A stretch of 64,000 bases of DNA, taken from positions 45,998,666-46,062,665 of the forward strand of contig JAVGWX010000002.1 in the NCBI GenBank assembly GCA_036924085.1, in the 5' to 3' direction. The DNA is from Ariolimax columbianus (taxonomy: Eukaryota; Mollusca; Gastropoda; Stylommatophora; Arionidae). The translations under genes were made by a program, and so were the position numbers. The first letter of the stretch is position 1, and the number at the start of each line of letters is the position of its first letter. The notes beneath the pieces are model-generated. The model was not told where the DNA came from, searched no databases, and saw nothing but the letters and a program-made list of their open reading frames with translations. Below are positions 22,375 through 32,955 of the stretch, piece after piece.

Positions 22375-22605
22375 GTGTGGTCTTATATTAGGCACAGCCG
22401 TCGGGGATAAAGTGTTAATGGGACTTAATGACATGAGGGATGTCTCGGCTTCTATGTGGTGTGGTGGGCAATTCTCTTCCTCGTTTAATTTAATTCTCTC
22501 GCTATAAGTGGGATACTCATTTACAGCTGGGTAGACTGGAAGGTATGGGGGCCTGGAATTCAACTCAGTCCCTTTGCTGTGAGAGACAATCGTTTCCTCG
22601 TTACA
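22375..22605 (-). repeat. tRNA-derived SINE (S/T type), copy 1
   Basis: Read on the minus strand, a tRNA-like head with GAGTTGAATTCCAGGCC (B-box-like) is followed by CCCAGCTGTAAATGAGTATC and a body ending CCCGACGGCTGTGCC. The CAGCTGTAAATG core and the GTCGGGGATGAAGTG-like end recur in the other copies at 28375, 28745, 29505 and 36785. Confidence 0.65.
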
Positions 22606-22685
22606 CTAAGATAAATTATACGCGTACAAATAGCGTTATTAAAATTAATTTCCGCTGGAAAACATTTAAGACGCGAGATGGAAAG

Positions 22686-22792
22686 TTGTGTGTGTGTGTG
22701 CGTGTGCGTGCGTGCGTGCAGGCGGGTGGGTAATGGGTGGGTGGGTGGTTGGTTGGTTGGTTGGTTGGTTGGTTGCTTGGTTGGTTGGAGAG
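22686..22792. repeat. (GT)n and (GGTT)n microsatellites
   Basis: A GT-rich run, GGGTGGGT text and a GGTT tetranucleotide run follow one another. Confidence 0.95.
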
Positions 22793-22977
22793 AAACAAAG
22801 GAGGAGGTGGATAAAAAGTGTGTGGATCTTATTTAGTTATTAAATGGACTCCATATCCGTGTAACCATAAACACTATTTAGGAGTTTCAACAATAGTAAA
22901 CACAGCAACAAAGTGAATTATAAGCATTTATATAGGCATATATGTAAATATGTGTAACAAATCTTTGCTGTAGATCT

Positions 22978-23960
22978 CCAACATTCAAGACACCACAGGT
23001 AGGCTCCTGAAGACAGATGAAGAGAAGGGTGTAAGTTTTTTCAGTCGATATGTTGCCCAGACTGACAAAGAGGACAGAGATGCACGTCAGGAAACTCGGA
23101 AAGGCATCTTAGACGCAGCCATCAGGGGGGAGGCGTATGTAGACCTTATCACCGAGGCGGAGGTCGTAAATAGCCTACGTATAAGCACAAACACTGCTGC
23201 AGGTCCTGATGGAGTACAGTATTGCCACATCAAGCAGTTGGATGAGACAGAGATAAGAAATATGGTGATGGAGTTCAATCACACTATAGAGAAGTCATCT
23301 GTGCCTGAGGATTGGCTTCATAGTTATCAGAGCCCACTGCCTAATCCTGGTAAGGACTCCACGCTTCTCAGCAGCTATCGAATAATCACCATACAAAATG
23401 TATATGGAAAATTGCTCGAGAAGATAGTGGCCAGGAAAATAATGGCCTACCTTGAACGGGGGCAGATTCTACCCGATACGCTCGACAGCTATAGAACAGC
23501 GAAGGAGACCTGGGCTAACGCTGGAACTTTCGCGTATGATGTGTACGACGTGTTTCGGTCAAAGCAAGAAACAGTCGCGGTGGCACTCGACCTGGAAAAC
23601 GCATACAACCGTGTCGATTTTGGGACCTTCATTATCTGTCTGTAGCAGTATGGTTTAAACCCGTGGCTGGTTATTTTGACACCAGCTGCCCTGATGGAAA
23701 GAACAGTTGCGCTACGCGTGGGTTCGTGGACATCAGAACCGAGGTGAATATGTCCAGGACTGCCTCGAGGGTCTCCGCTCTCCCCGGTGCTGTTCAACAT
23801 TTATACAGTAAAAGTGGCCAATATTCAACCCACAGGGACAGGGCGAACGTTGACATTTGCCGATGACATCCTAACGTACAGGACTGGGGTGGAGTGGGGC
23901 ACAGGTATGGACGGGGTAGGAGAGTGTACAACCAACGAGCTACAGGGACCATCAGCATCC
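22978..23960 (+). pseudogene. LINE reverse transcriptase fragment (family U, RNase H LINE group)
   Basis: Plus-strand order: GRLLKTDEEKGVSFFSRY, ITEAEVVNSLR...NTAAGPDGV, SPLPNPGKDSTLLSSYR, NVYGKLLEKIVARKI, then motif A VAVALDLENAYNRVDFG (near 23578-23625). After a TAG at 23643 and frame changes come LMERTVALRVGSWTS, motif B LPRGSPLSPVLFNIYT (near 23770-23815; the family usually has LPQGSP) and motif C LTFADDILTYR (near 23855-23880). The catalytic FADD is intact but the frame is broken. It has no endonuclease, RNase H or 3' tail, so it is truncated at both ends. This is the Jockey/I group of LINEs. Confidence 0.88.
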
Positions 23961-24590
23961 ATACCTTACTCCATTTGATGAGAGAGACTGAGCACCTATG
24001 GGTATGCCCGGAGTGCAGTGACGTCAATTCTTAGAAACAGAAACAGTTGTAGAGACATATTACATAGAAGAAGTTTAGACATGTTTTAACATTTAACAGA
24101 GTTGAGAGGAAGATAGAAAGAGCTTAGACAACCATATTTCTTTCTCTTTCTTGGGATTTTACTAAGGGAACAAGCCATTGCAGCTGAACTCAGCCTCGCC
24201 AGAATTTAAGTAACCAAAACAAACCACGTACGTGTTTTTTGTCTCAAAGTACGCAGGTGGGAGTTTAGCTAATCATACGGAACCTGACGTAAGTTACAAG
24301 TAATACTAACCATGTGTCCACACCTGAGCCGATAGCGGTGGTAGCCACATAGAACAGGTAGACTTGCCGTCGACAAACCCGACAAATCTGGATACCGAGG
24401 ATCAGGATGGGAGATAATGGAAAGCAGTTGGACTAAACGTGCAGTTTTTGAGTTGAGAACCACATATGAGAGAAGACTTCACTTCAGAGACAGACTTGAT
24501 TGGAGACGGGTCTTTGAGATTAGAACACAGTGAGATTTAGCCTCGACACAGAGATTTGGAAGACAGTGAAACCGAGTTCACTATTGTCAT
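23961..24590. other. unassigned stretch
   Basis: No motif recognised on either strand. Confidence 0.4.
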
Positions 24591-24692
24591 GTATATGTGT
24601 GTATGTGTGTGTGTGTGCATGTATAAGTGTATGTGTGTGTATGTGTGTTTGCGCATATGGGTGTGTATGTGTGTGTGTGTGTGCGTGCGTGT
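24591..24692. repeat. (TG)n microsatellite, interrupted
   Basis: Interrupted TG/CG dinucleotide run. The two minus-strand frames that cross it (HTHTHT) are artefacts. Confidence 0.95.
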
Positions 24693-25209
24693 AATAGTGA
24701 TGGTGGAAAATATCCTGTAGCAAGACCTTACACAATGACGGCTTATCGATAGCCAGCACCGTCTGAGGCAGATTGCATGTCCTATACTGTTGGGTAGGGT
24801 ATGTGCCGACAGGGAAAACCCTTGAGGTTCGACACAACAGAGCTGCGCCATCATCGGGTCTAGTAAGCCGACAGAAGGAAGCCATCAACAAACATACTAC
24901 AAATTCCTGCCCACTTGAAAAATAAATCAGAACTAAAAAAAAAACTATCGGGCAAAACTTTATGAAAATTTATATTTGAAATATATGTTATAAAAATGTT
25001 AATTGCCAGTTTCTGTAGACTCATATCATTAGTGGGAAAAATTGTTTATATGTTATAGTTGAAAAACAGTAGTCTTCAATTAGCAGCATCTTAATATATT
25101 ACAGTAAGACTTTGATATTTTTTTATATTGCACACCTTGAACAAAATGTTTTAAAACAAATTGTAAATAATATTTATAATAATAATAAATTAACTACTGG
25201 AACAGGTAC
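24693..25209. other. unassigned, AT-rich toward the right
   Basis: No gene or recurring repeat recognised; 24930-25110 is AT-rich. Confidence 0.4.
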
Positions 25210-25830
25210 AGAGTTTCTCCTATCTAGATCATATAATAATGGAAGAGGCAGATGTAAAAAAGAAATCAGAAAGAGAATAAGTATTACCAAGATGGTATAC
25301 ACCAACATGCGACTCGAAAGTAGATACGAATCTACACCTATAAATAGGCCAATGATGAACTTAGTTTTTACTCAAGAAGATGGTACACGACATCCACTCC
25401 AAATCCAGTCTCCCCCACAGAGAATTGCTAGCGAAGTTCTCTGTCAACTGGCAGGCAGCGATCACAGACCTATAAAGCTATCACTAAATATGGCATGTGT
25501 TACCCAAATACAGAAACCATTGCCTCGCTGGAATTATAACAGAGCTGCCTGGAACAGGTTTGCTATTATTATAGACAAACTAAGCGAGACCATTAATACA
25601 GGATCTGGCAGTATTCAAACAATGGTTGGAAGTTTAACTAAAGCTATTTTCCAACAGTCACTGCGACAATCTTCAGATGGGCAATGATTAATTAGAAACC
25701 TTCTGGAGTGAAGAATTTAAAAAGCTAGAGAATGAACTATCGGATACTAGGAGCGTGACAGAAAAGGAACATATGAAGCAAATGTTGCTCTCAAAGCAGT
25801 TGCAGTCAAATACAACATAACAATATGTCA
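25210..25830 (+). pseudogene. LINE endonuclease C-terminus and linker (family U)
   Basis: The open frame 25112-25687 includes NLVFTQEDGTRHPLQIQ, then LAGSDHRPIKLSL, the SDH motif closing an apurinic-type LINE endonuclease, and LPRWNYNRAAWNRF, a linker form typical of RNase H LINEs. After a TGA at 25685 a shifted frame gives LIRNLLE and further linker. No reverse transcriptase follows. It could belong to the same family as the fragment at 22978. Confidence 0.75.
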
Positions 25831-26089
25831 ATCAAGAAGAGATAATAAAAAAACATAACCAGGATTTTTTTGTAGTGAGCTTTCACTAGCGTGTATCCAA
25901 ACACAGTAATTCCTACTTCACGATTGACCTTCTGAGAAACACATTGGTAAAGTGTTCGTTTCTCACGACAAATGTCCAAAGTTTTCCGCAATTGAAACAC
26001 GAAATGGCTTACTGCTACGAAAGGAAACGCAGCGAGGGGGGAAATGTCAAATCCATTGCATCTAATAAAAAGCTGAGCGAATTCTTCTT

Positions 26090-26405
26090 GTTCTTCGGAG
26101 TTCGTTCTGGAAAGGACGTTGAGATATTGTGTCGCAGTTTACGGCAAGGCTGTGATATCTACACCTACGGGTCCGACAGATACGATTTCAGCTGTCTTTT
26201 TCTAGTACAGAGTTTGTCTTCCCACTATGATCCCTAACTCCGCCCAGACTACACTAATAACTTGTGTCCCCTGTCTCCAGGGGTGCCCCTTGGAGACGGA
26301 ATAGGGCCTTGGTCAGCTAGGGTTCGCTGACCCTGATGCAAGCAGCCATCTATAAGTAGCTGGCTGCTGTCAGCTCATGCCCTGCTCCATCTTGGCCCTA
26401 GATTG
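26090..26405 (-). repeat. repeat family X, diverged copy
   Basis: Minus-strand X blocks are readable at low similarity: a GTTCGTTCTGGAAAGG start, GCTAGGGTTCGCTGACCCTGA, GCAGCCATCTATAAGTAGCT-like and CAGCTCATGCCCTGCTCCAT. The central part is strongly changed. Confidence 0.5.
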
Positions 26406-27365
26406 AGTTCAATTGAGCCTCGAACGCTTTCTCCGACAGCAGTGTCTGCTATGGGACTACATTAACTTATTTCAAGAATACAGTATTGTGTGTGCTTGTG
26501 GATTCATGCAAGTGTTACTACACGACACAACTGAAAGCACGCCATCCATCAAAATCACTCATCTGGCGTTATTTGCTTTTTTTTGTTGGAAGGGAAATAA
26601 TCACGTAAATATTCCCCGCGGCCAAAACTACAGTGAACTAAGTTAACACATTTACTTCGGAATATTTCCTACTCAACCCTGACTTGCTGATCAGGATAGA
26701 GATGGGTAATCCCAACCACAGAACCAGCAGCACAGACTCCTGCATCGCCAGCATGACAGCGCGAAGGCGACTTCTGAGGGCGTGAACAATTCAATCGTAC
26801 ACTAGTCATTTTGTGACAAGACTGCACAACTTGAGACAGGGTTGGGACCCATACACGATTAACTACCTTGTCGAGAAACGGGTCGCTTATGATTTATAAC
26901 TCCGGAGTACTTTGGCTCTCTGAACATATTTATTCTTGCAATGTAAAATGACCACAAGAGAGTACATGCGTATTAATACATTAAAAATACTTGGTATGGA
27001 GAAACTTTCATGTAAGTGGGGCAACTGCTCAAGCCAATATATCAGCCCTACGGAATTGTATAAATAGTTGCGAGCCAATATATCGGCTCTACGGAGGTAA
27101 TCAGTTAAGACCTTAAGACCTGGTTCTACACGAGTGCATTGGGAGGACTGTGTGTGATTGACACATGAATAGACTTTGTGGAGCGTGGTTTAGTCTTTTG
27201 AAAGAAAACTTATAGAAATATCAATATAAATATAGAAACTTCACGTTGCCAGTGATTATGACAGGTAAAACTTCACGTGGCTTATGATGGTGGCAAATAA
27301 AACGTCATGTGGTAAGTTGACATTACTTTACGCGGTGGAGCGATCGCACCAAGAAGAAAAAAAGA
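26406..27365. other. unassigned stretch
   Basis: No gene recognised. Two short AATATATC/GGCT segments near 27035-27095 resemble each other (GCCAATATATC.GC.CTACGGA), a small local duplication. Confidence 0.4.
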
Positions 27366-27442
27366 AAAGAAACGGTGGGATTCGAACCATGTGCATTGGG
27401 ATTGTGAAATGGAAGTTTCACCCCTAGGCCACGCTGCCTCAA
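27366..27442 (-). repeat. tRNA-like sequence (pseudo-tRNA or SINE head)
   Basis: On the minus strand TGGCCTAGGGG (A box) and GGTTCGAATCC (perfect B box) are spaced as in a tRNA gene. The 5' GAGGCAG has no complementary 3' acceptor strand after the T arm, so I do not call a functional tRNA. Confidence 0.6.
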
Positions 27443-27804
27443 TTTTCTTTCTCCGGTGACTTAAAATGTCTAGTCGTCACCATGCCCAATCATCCTTTCT
27501 TGCCTCTTACAACATGTCTGAGAGGTTACAGTTCAACTATTCTTTGCTCCCTTGTCGGACGCTGCTAACACAAAAGTGTGACAAGTAAAAGCCCATAATA
27601 AAGTGCAGTGGGGAAAAAGATTTAAATAAATAGCATATGTTGTTTACGAGCACACCTCAATATGCTTGACACAGAGAAATGCCAAACACACCAGCTGTGT
27701 GGAGCTTAACGGGATACACGAAGTGTCAAACAGGTTTCTGTCGCTCACCTATTTATATCTGCATGCGGGACAGCATTGTGTGTTCCTGTGTGTGTTTACT
27801 TTAG

Positions 27805-28312
27805 CCTCTAACCATCCACTTACTATTGCTGACATAAATAGTTTAGCTGTTAACTGTCCATTTACTATTGCTGACATAAATAGTTTAGCTGCTAACTGGC
27901 TATTTACTATTGCTGACAAAAATTGTTTAGCTGCTAACTGTCCATTTACTACTGCTGACATAAATAGTTTAGCTGCTAACTGTCCCTTTACTACTACTGA
28001 CATAAATAGTTTAGCTGCTAACTGGCCATTTACTATTGCTGACATAAATAGTTAAGCTGCTACCTGTCCATTTACTACTGCTGACATAAATAGTTTAGCT
28101 GCTAACTGTCCCTTTACTACTACTGACATAAATAGTTTAGCTGCTAACTGGCCATTTACTATTGCTGACATAAATAGTTAAGCTGCTACCTGTCCATTTA
28201 CTACTGCTGACATAATACTTTAGCTGCTAACTGTCCATTTACTATTGCTGACAAACATTGTTTAGCTGCTAACAGGCCATTTACTATAGCTGACGAAAAA
28301 TTGGTAGAACTT
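27805..28312. repeat. 42-bp minisatellite
   Basis: About 12 units of CCATTTACTATTGCTGACAT plus AAATAGTTTAGCTGCTAACT and GT. Because 42 is divisible by three, frames stay open on both strands for many units (27666-28055 plus, 27749-28045 minus). Two adjacent 168-bp blocks within 27930-28210 are nearly the same, indicating duplication of groups of units. Confidence 0.96.
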
Positions 28313-28374
28313 GCCACATAATAGACACTGCCAACGGGTATACAATATTAGAGGTAAATTCCAGTCCCAAGGCA

Positions 28375-28570
28375 ACAATTGCCGTCGGGGATGAAGATAA
28401 CTCTTCATTTACTTAGCAGCATCCTATGTGGGGAGGGGGGGGGGGGGGATAACAGTTCCCTATATTAGGACTTCATTTAACGAAGTAACAGCTTTGCTTT
28501 TTGTTAGATAGTACCAGATCCCTTCCCTAACCTCAAGTCAAGTACCCATTGCAGCTGGGTAGACCTGTAT
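28375..28570 (-). repeat. tRNA-derived SINE (S/T type), copy 2, diverged
   Basis: Contains GCCGTCGGGGATGAAGATAA at the left and AGTACCCATTGCAGCTGGGT at the right, the two ends of the SINE body read inverted. A G-run lies at 28434-28448. Confidence 0.5.
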
Positions 28571-28744
28571 AGACATCTTGGTACACCAAGACCAAGGCTT
28601 AAAATTGAAGAACTTGTCGGGATGTCTGAGAGAGGGAATCAGAGGCGATCAGTGTAATACCCCCTTTGGTGTCTAATGATTCTTTGATCTACCAGTAATG
28701 CCAGGATCTGCTTAATGTAACAGGAAAATGGTATGTCCCGTCTC

Positions 28745-28900
28745 ATAGCTGGGGCTGCTGTTGGGGATGAAGTGTTAGATCATGTATTGTACTAGGTTTC
28801 AAAGCTTCTGAGATACGGTGACCAGTTCACCTCCTCGCCGCTTTGCATCACATAACTGCGAGTGCAGGGCACATTTACAGAGCATGGATAAATGAGAGCG
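28745..28900 (-). repeat. tRNA-derived SINE (S/T type), copy 3, partial
   Basis: GCTGCTGTTGGGGATGAAGT and GAGATACGGTG...CACCTCCTCGCCGC repeat the SINE body of the neighbouring copies. The tRNA-like head is not readable. Confidence 0.5.
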
Positions 28901-29299
28901 TATCGGGACTTGAGAATCAATTTTGCCCTTTCAGCGCGTTTGGTAAAAGCACAAACTGCTATGTCGGTCAGAAAGTCAATCATTCGCATTTTGACTACGA
29001 TGTGAAATATAGGCAACCAATTCAGATGACCTCATTTCGAGAAAGTCTGTTTCCAACCATCTGCAATGTGGTTTTCCCTCGTTAAAGCTGATAGCTCCAA
29101 TAACAACCCTCATTAGTCACTTTTCCGATACACTTAAAAGATGACAGTGGAGCTGTTCTTGTCATCCCTGGTACTAACCGAGTCCTTGATTAACATAACA
29201 TTACAATCATCTGGTCATCACTGCCACATCCGGGATAGACGCCAGCTACTGACAGAAAAGTCAAGGTTATTCCAATTAAGTTTTAAATAATTTATTGTA

Positions 29300-29470
29300 C
29301 CGCGTCTCCGCTGTACTTTACATTGGAGTAACCAGCACCCTTCCTCTCTGACGTTTCTTTCCTGACAGGGAGCCATGTATCCATTTACAATCGTGTCAAT
29401 AACGAGGATAGAACCGGGTACGTTTGCTATGAAACACAGCGCTCTAACCCTCCTGCTACTCACTCTCCTA
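29300..29470 (-). repeat. tRNA-derived SINE (S/T type), copy 4
   Basis: Minus strand: GGTTAGAGCGCTGTG (A-box region) and CCCGGTTCTATCCTCG (B-box region), then TTGTAAATGGATACATGGCT and a CAGGAAAG...GAGAGGAAGG body. Head and body are in the order expected for this SINE type. Confidence 0.65.
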
Positions 29471-29504
29471 CTACTGACATAAAAAGGTAGTTTCATAGCC
29501 AACA

Positions 29505-29650
29505 CTGCTGTCGAGGATGAAATGGTATGGACTTAATCTCACTAGGTCATTGCTTGTTTATGAGATGGAGTGGACATTACCCTTTCTCGCTGCCTGTCCT
29601 TCCTTAAGAGTAAGCCCCATATCCATTCACAGTTGGGTCGTCTGTAGCGT
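29505..29650 (-). repeat. tRNA-derived SINE (S/T type), copy 5
   Basis: GCTGTCGAGGATGAAATGG, TTATGAGATGGAGTGGACAT, CCTTTCTCGCTGCCTGTCC and CATATCCATTCACAGTTGGG follow the order of copies 1 and 6. Confidence 0.6.
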
Positions 29651-29716
29651 AACATATTCTTGTGCTCGCATCAAAGGAGTTCCCGTGATGAACTGAGCAA
29701 TTGTTTGGGGCTACTC

Positions 29717-29998
29717 TTAAGCTCCGAACAATTGTGAGTCTCGTGTATAAATTGTTGGATCAGTGCATCTTCCTTCATTGGATGTACAGGGGACAGACCT
29801 GTAATTCATGTTCTGGAGTTTATCGTTTGGTCCGCATGTCCACAACGGTGATGTAGACAGTCGAGGCTTGTAAATGTGTTTGTTCCGTCTGTTGTACCCC
29901 GTCCTGAGACGAAGAATGATGATCTGTACCAACAGGTCAAGGATCTGAGTCGTCGTTTGGTTGGGCATGTTCTCTTTAATAGTCTCCCATCGCAAGCG
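29717..29998 (-). pseudogene. LINE C-terminus (V-like, RNase H LINE), 3' side of a nested insertion
   Basis: The minus strand gives LVQIIILRLRTGYNRRNKHI, then a cysteine-poor version of the usual P.C.CG segment (LSTSPLWTCGPNDKL). LRTGHNRLN followed by a CxC segment is the C-terminus of RNase H LINEs. A matching RNase H end lies at 30744-30900 on the same strand, with a different LINE (Y) between them. Confidence 0.7.
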
Positions 29999-30014
29999 AA
30001 AATGGCGACAGCAT

Positions 30015-30720
30015 CAGACTTTTCCTGCGAAATGCGTTCTCTTTTGTCGGCAAAGACCAATCCTAGAGGGGCATACCCTGCCACATTCAGGACACACATG
30101 TGAGGAGCCGGCTGTGGAATCGCCGTATTTTGCATTTTCGGGCAGCATGCTTTCGTTGAGCCTCCGTCATGGCTATACGCTCTGCGTTCTGAGCACAATC
30201 GGTGATACTAGGACGCCAGGTGGTACGGTTTTGTGCAAACATTTCCTAGGACGTGACATCAATATTCAAGCTTTTCAGAAACACTTTCAATGAGTCTCTG
30301 TAGTGTTTCTTCTACCCCCCTATCATCGGGAGGGTGCATCTACCTGGTGTGAGCTCACCGTATAACAGCTGCTTGGGGATACGCTCATCTGGCATGCAAT
30401 CACCATGTCTCGTCCATCTTAGCTGAGCTATTTGCAGATGTGTATGGGCGCTCAGTATGTTGGTATTGCTAAGAATTTCAGAGTTAAGCACTTTGTCCTG
30501 CAGCCTGATCCTGAGCAACCTTCGTAGACAGCTCAATTCAAAACGATTGATCGATCTGTCTGGCATTTGTGTCCATGTCTCAGAGGCATGCAGCAAAGTG
30601 GACAACACCACAGCACGAAACACCTTTACCTTGGTGGCGACACTAATGCCTTGTTCTAGATGTTTGCTTGGAGCCTACCAAACGCCTGTTTTCTTATTGC
30701 ATTACGGATAGCTCTTTGTT
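30015..30720 (-). pseudogene. LINE Y, 3' fragment (copy 2)
   Basis: Minus-strand order: AIRKQAFGRLQANI, ISVATKVKVFRAVVLSTLLH, ASETWTQMPDRSINRFELSC, LRIRLQDKVLNSEIL, AQLRWTRHGDCMPDERIPKQ, LLYGEL. After frame changes comes a C2H2 finger CPECGRVCPSRIG...KRTH near 30035-30100. This is the same thumb and zinc-finger arrangement as LINE Y at 6280-7051. It is 5' truncated and frame-broken. Confidence 0.82.
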
Positions 30721-30743
30721 TCTTAACGTCTGTGATTTAAATG

Positions 30744-30900
30744 TCTTCTTGTTCACAACATGTTACTTTTACAAGCCTATCTGCCTTCTCGTTCCCTGGT
30801 ACGCCATAATGGCGTAATAATAACTGATGTAGGGTTCGCTTTCTTACAGCTACCTTGCTTTTTTCAATCAATGTAGCGTGCCAATACCCACTAACTTTGT
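30744..30900 (-). pseudogene. RNase H end of a V-like LINE, 5' side of the nested insertion
   Basis: On the minus strand HYGVPGNEKADRLVKVTCCE and EQED are readable. GNEKADRL is the last RNase H block with its catalytic aspartate. Together with 29717-29998 it suggests one LINE copy split by LINE Y. Confidence 0.6.
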
Positions 30901-31263
30901 CGTGAGAAAAGAACTCTGATAACCACTCTGCGCTTCAGACATCTGAGCTATTCGCGGAGCTAAGCATACAATAGCCAAAATGGCACAAGAATGTGTACTT
31001 GTACAATATAAAATCTGCGTGATGTCCTAAAAATGCATAAGAAACTACAAAATATCACTTGTCCGCGAGAACAGACGTTTGTGTTTATAAATATATACAA
31101 TATAGCAGACTGCACTTTTGAATCTAGAAATTCCGAAAGTTCCAGTGGGTGGCATGTTCTCAAGAGATAATAAGCTAGAAATAGTTTATACAGGTCGCTC
31201 GTCCACTTATATATTTGTGTATTTATCCAAGTATCATTTATTCTTCTTGTCATTTTTGTCCTT
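30901..31263. other. unassigned stretch
   Basis: No gene or repeat recognised. Confidence 0.4.
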
Positions 31264-31613
31264 AATTCGTTCTCAAACTCCGGCTACCAGGCCTTGAAAC
31301 GAGTTTGGTAAGTAGCAGGATGTAGTCTGGAGAACGGAATGCGTAGTTTCGTAATTTACAACTTGAATGCGATATTTGCACCCTTCGGTCCGGCACATTA
31401 AACTTCAGCATGACTTTTTGGGTAAAGGGTTAGTCTTCCCTCTTCGGTCCTTTCTCCTTGGTCAGTCTGCTATGTTACGGCCTGTTATCCAGGATCACCA
31501 CGTGGAGGTTAAGAAGGATTTGTTGACAGCTCTTGGTCGCTGGCCCTGACGCTAGCAGCCATCTTTGAGTCGCTTACCACTACAGCTCATGCACTGCTCA
31601 TAATCTTGATCCC
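31264..31613 (-). repeat. repeat family X, full-length-type copy
   Basis: Reverse complement of the X blocks from ATTCGTTCTCAA at the left to CATAATCTTGATCCC at the right. All major blocks are present (GCAGGATGTAGTCTGGAGAAC, CCTGTTATCCAGGATCACCA, CTGGCCCTGACGCTAGCAGC). The 3' tail repeat is absent at the left end. Confidence 0.8.
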
Positions 31614-31734
31614 GTATCATTTATTCAATCAAATGGAGTGGTCAAAGATACAGCACAGTGAACGGACTGACAACAGGCAGCGGCTCATAGTTGTCTCTTT
31701 GTATTAGCGTCATCAAATCACAACTGACCAAGAC

Positions 31735-31925
31735 TCTATCCTGCATACAAGTGGCGGCCCTGGAAACAGGCTGCGTTAGTGTAGCCTGGCTAAGAGAATA
31801 GGGATAGAAGAGGGAAGGCAGATCAGGTCTCAAATAATGCCGTGCTGAAACCGGATGTGTCGGATAGAAAGAAGCAGATACCGTAGTATCATTGTAAACT
31901 ACAGCGTCACAGCTTACTTTCCAGG
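31735..31925 (+). repeat. repeat family X, diverged partial copy
   Basis: Plus-strand blocks GGCTAAGAGAATAGGGATAG, AGAGGGAAGGC, GCTGAAACCGGATGTGTCGG and ATTGTAAACTACAGCG follow the X order. Similarity is lower than in the main copies. Confidence 0.5.
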
Positions 31926-32059
31926 ACGAACGCCGAAGGAGAATTAGAAGAATCCATTTGTAGCGGCCGAAATGGCGGGGGAGGTACGGGGACCGCAGTC
32001 GGAGATATACCTGATTGATTGAGTAAGATGGGTAAGAGAACCAGAGTTGTCAAACACTC

Positions 32060-32830
32060 TATTCCGCCTATTTCTTTTCTTTTTCTTTTTCTTCAACTTT
32101 TCGATCAACTCATGCTGTTTCTTATCCTGGTGAGGTTTATAAAAGAAGACCAAGTCTCAGGTCTCCGCTGGTTCCCGACAGGTTTTCGAGCATGGAACTT
32201 CTCCGGGCCAGACTGCCTCTCCTTGGTCTGCATTAGCAGGGCAGTACTGCAGGATATGTTATGGTGTTTGATCGGATGCTCCCCAATAGCATACGGCGGT
32301 GTCTCTAAGACCCATTCTGTGGAGGTGGGCCTTGAGTCTACAATGTCCCGTTCTGAGTCTATGCTGTCATTTTCTGGCTTGTATTCTTTATGCTGGTTTC
32401 TCCATTCCTTCCTCATGAATCGTTGATCGAGTGTCTTTACTTTCTTTATAACTCTGCTGATGGCGAGTGTACGCTCCGCTACTTTCGGCTTTTGCCAAGT
32501 CATTTCCCTTCTCGTTTCCAAGGACTCCACAGTGGACCGGAGTTCACTATAGGACTAGATCTGGGTTTTTTGGGTTTTTGTTTGGACATTAATTCGATGT
32601 TGTATTTTATGTGTGTGTAAGTCTATCTTGTTTGAGGTTTGAGATGTTTTGTAGTATGCTCATGGCGTCGGATAGAATAGACGTTTTCCTTGTAGTTGTG
32701 TTTTGACCGATAAGAATCCTCGTTCTGTATGAACAGCTGTTGTTTCAGTTCTGAAATTGGTACAGGTCTCTCCTGCTGATATGGTGTGGTTTTCTATGTC
32801 GCCGTTGGCGCGTGCTTCCGTGGAAACATT
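32060..32830 (-). pseudogene. LINE W (RNase H LINE) 3' end, copy 1
   Basis: Read on the minus strand, a TNFRTETTAVHTERGFLSVK stretch (RNase H-like, with the glutamate block) is followed by a long frame (32530-32105) with MRKEWRNQHKEYKPEND and the cysteine-poor STEWVLETPPYAIGEHPIKH, then HHNISCSTALLMQTKERQSG, ending in an AG-rich tail (32075-32098). The segment repeats, diverged, at 52958-53700, where the last part reads MCDCGEPKQTPDYILQHCPT. That form matches the C-terminal cysteine segment of RNase H LINEs. Confidence 0.78.
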
Positions 32831-32955
32831 GGAAACTGGCTGCATCTGTGTTGCCTAGCTGAGAGAATGGGATCGACGCGGAAAGTAAAATCTAGTTTCT
32901 AAAATGTGCCGGCTGAAACCGAATGTGCCGGGCTGAAACCAAATGTGCCGGGCTG
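32831..32955 (+). repeat. repeat family X fragment, left of the LTR candidate
   Basis: Contains TAGCTGAGAGAATGGGATCG and two tandem 22-23-bp units GGCTGAAACCGAATGTGCCG. The same unit resumes at 34211, directly after the LTR candidate. Confidence 0.55.

Noticed and set aside
27366..27442. Functional tRNA gene on the minus strand
   Set aside because: A and B boxes are good, but the acceptor stem cannot form.
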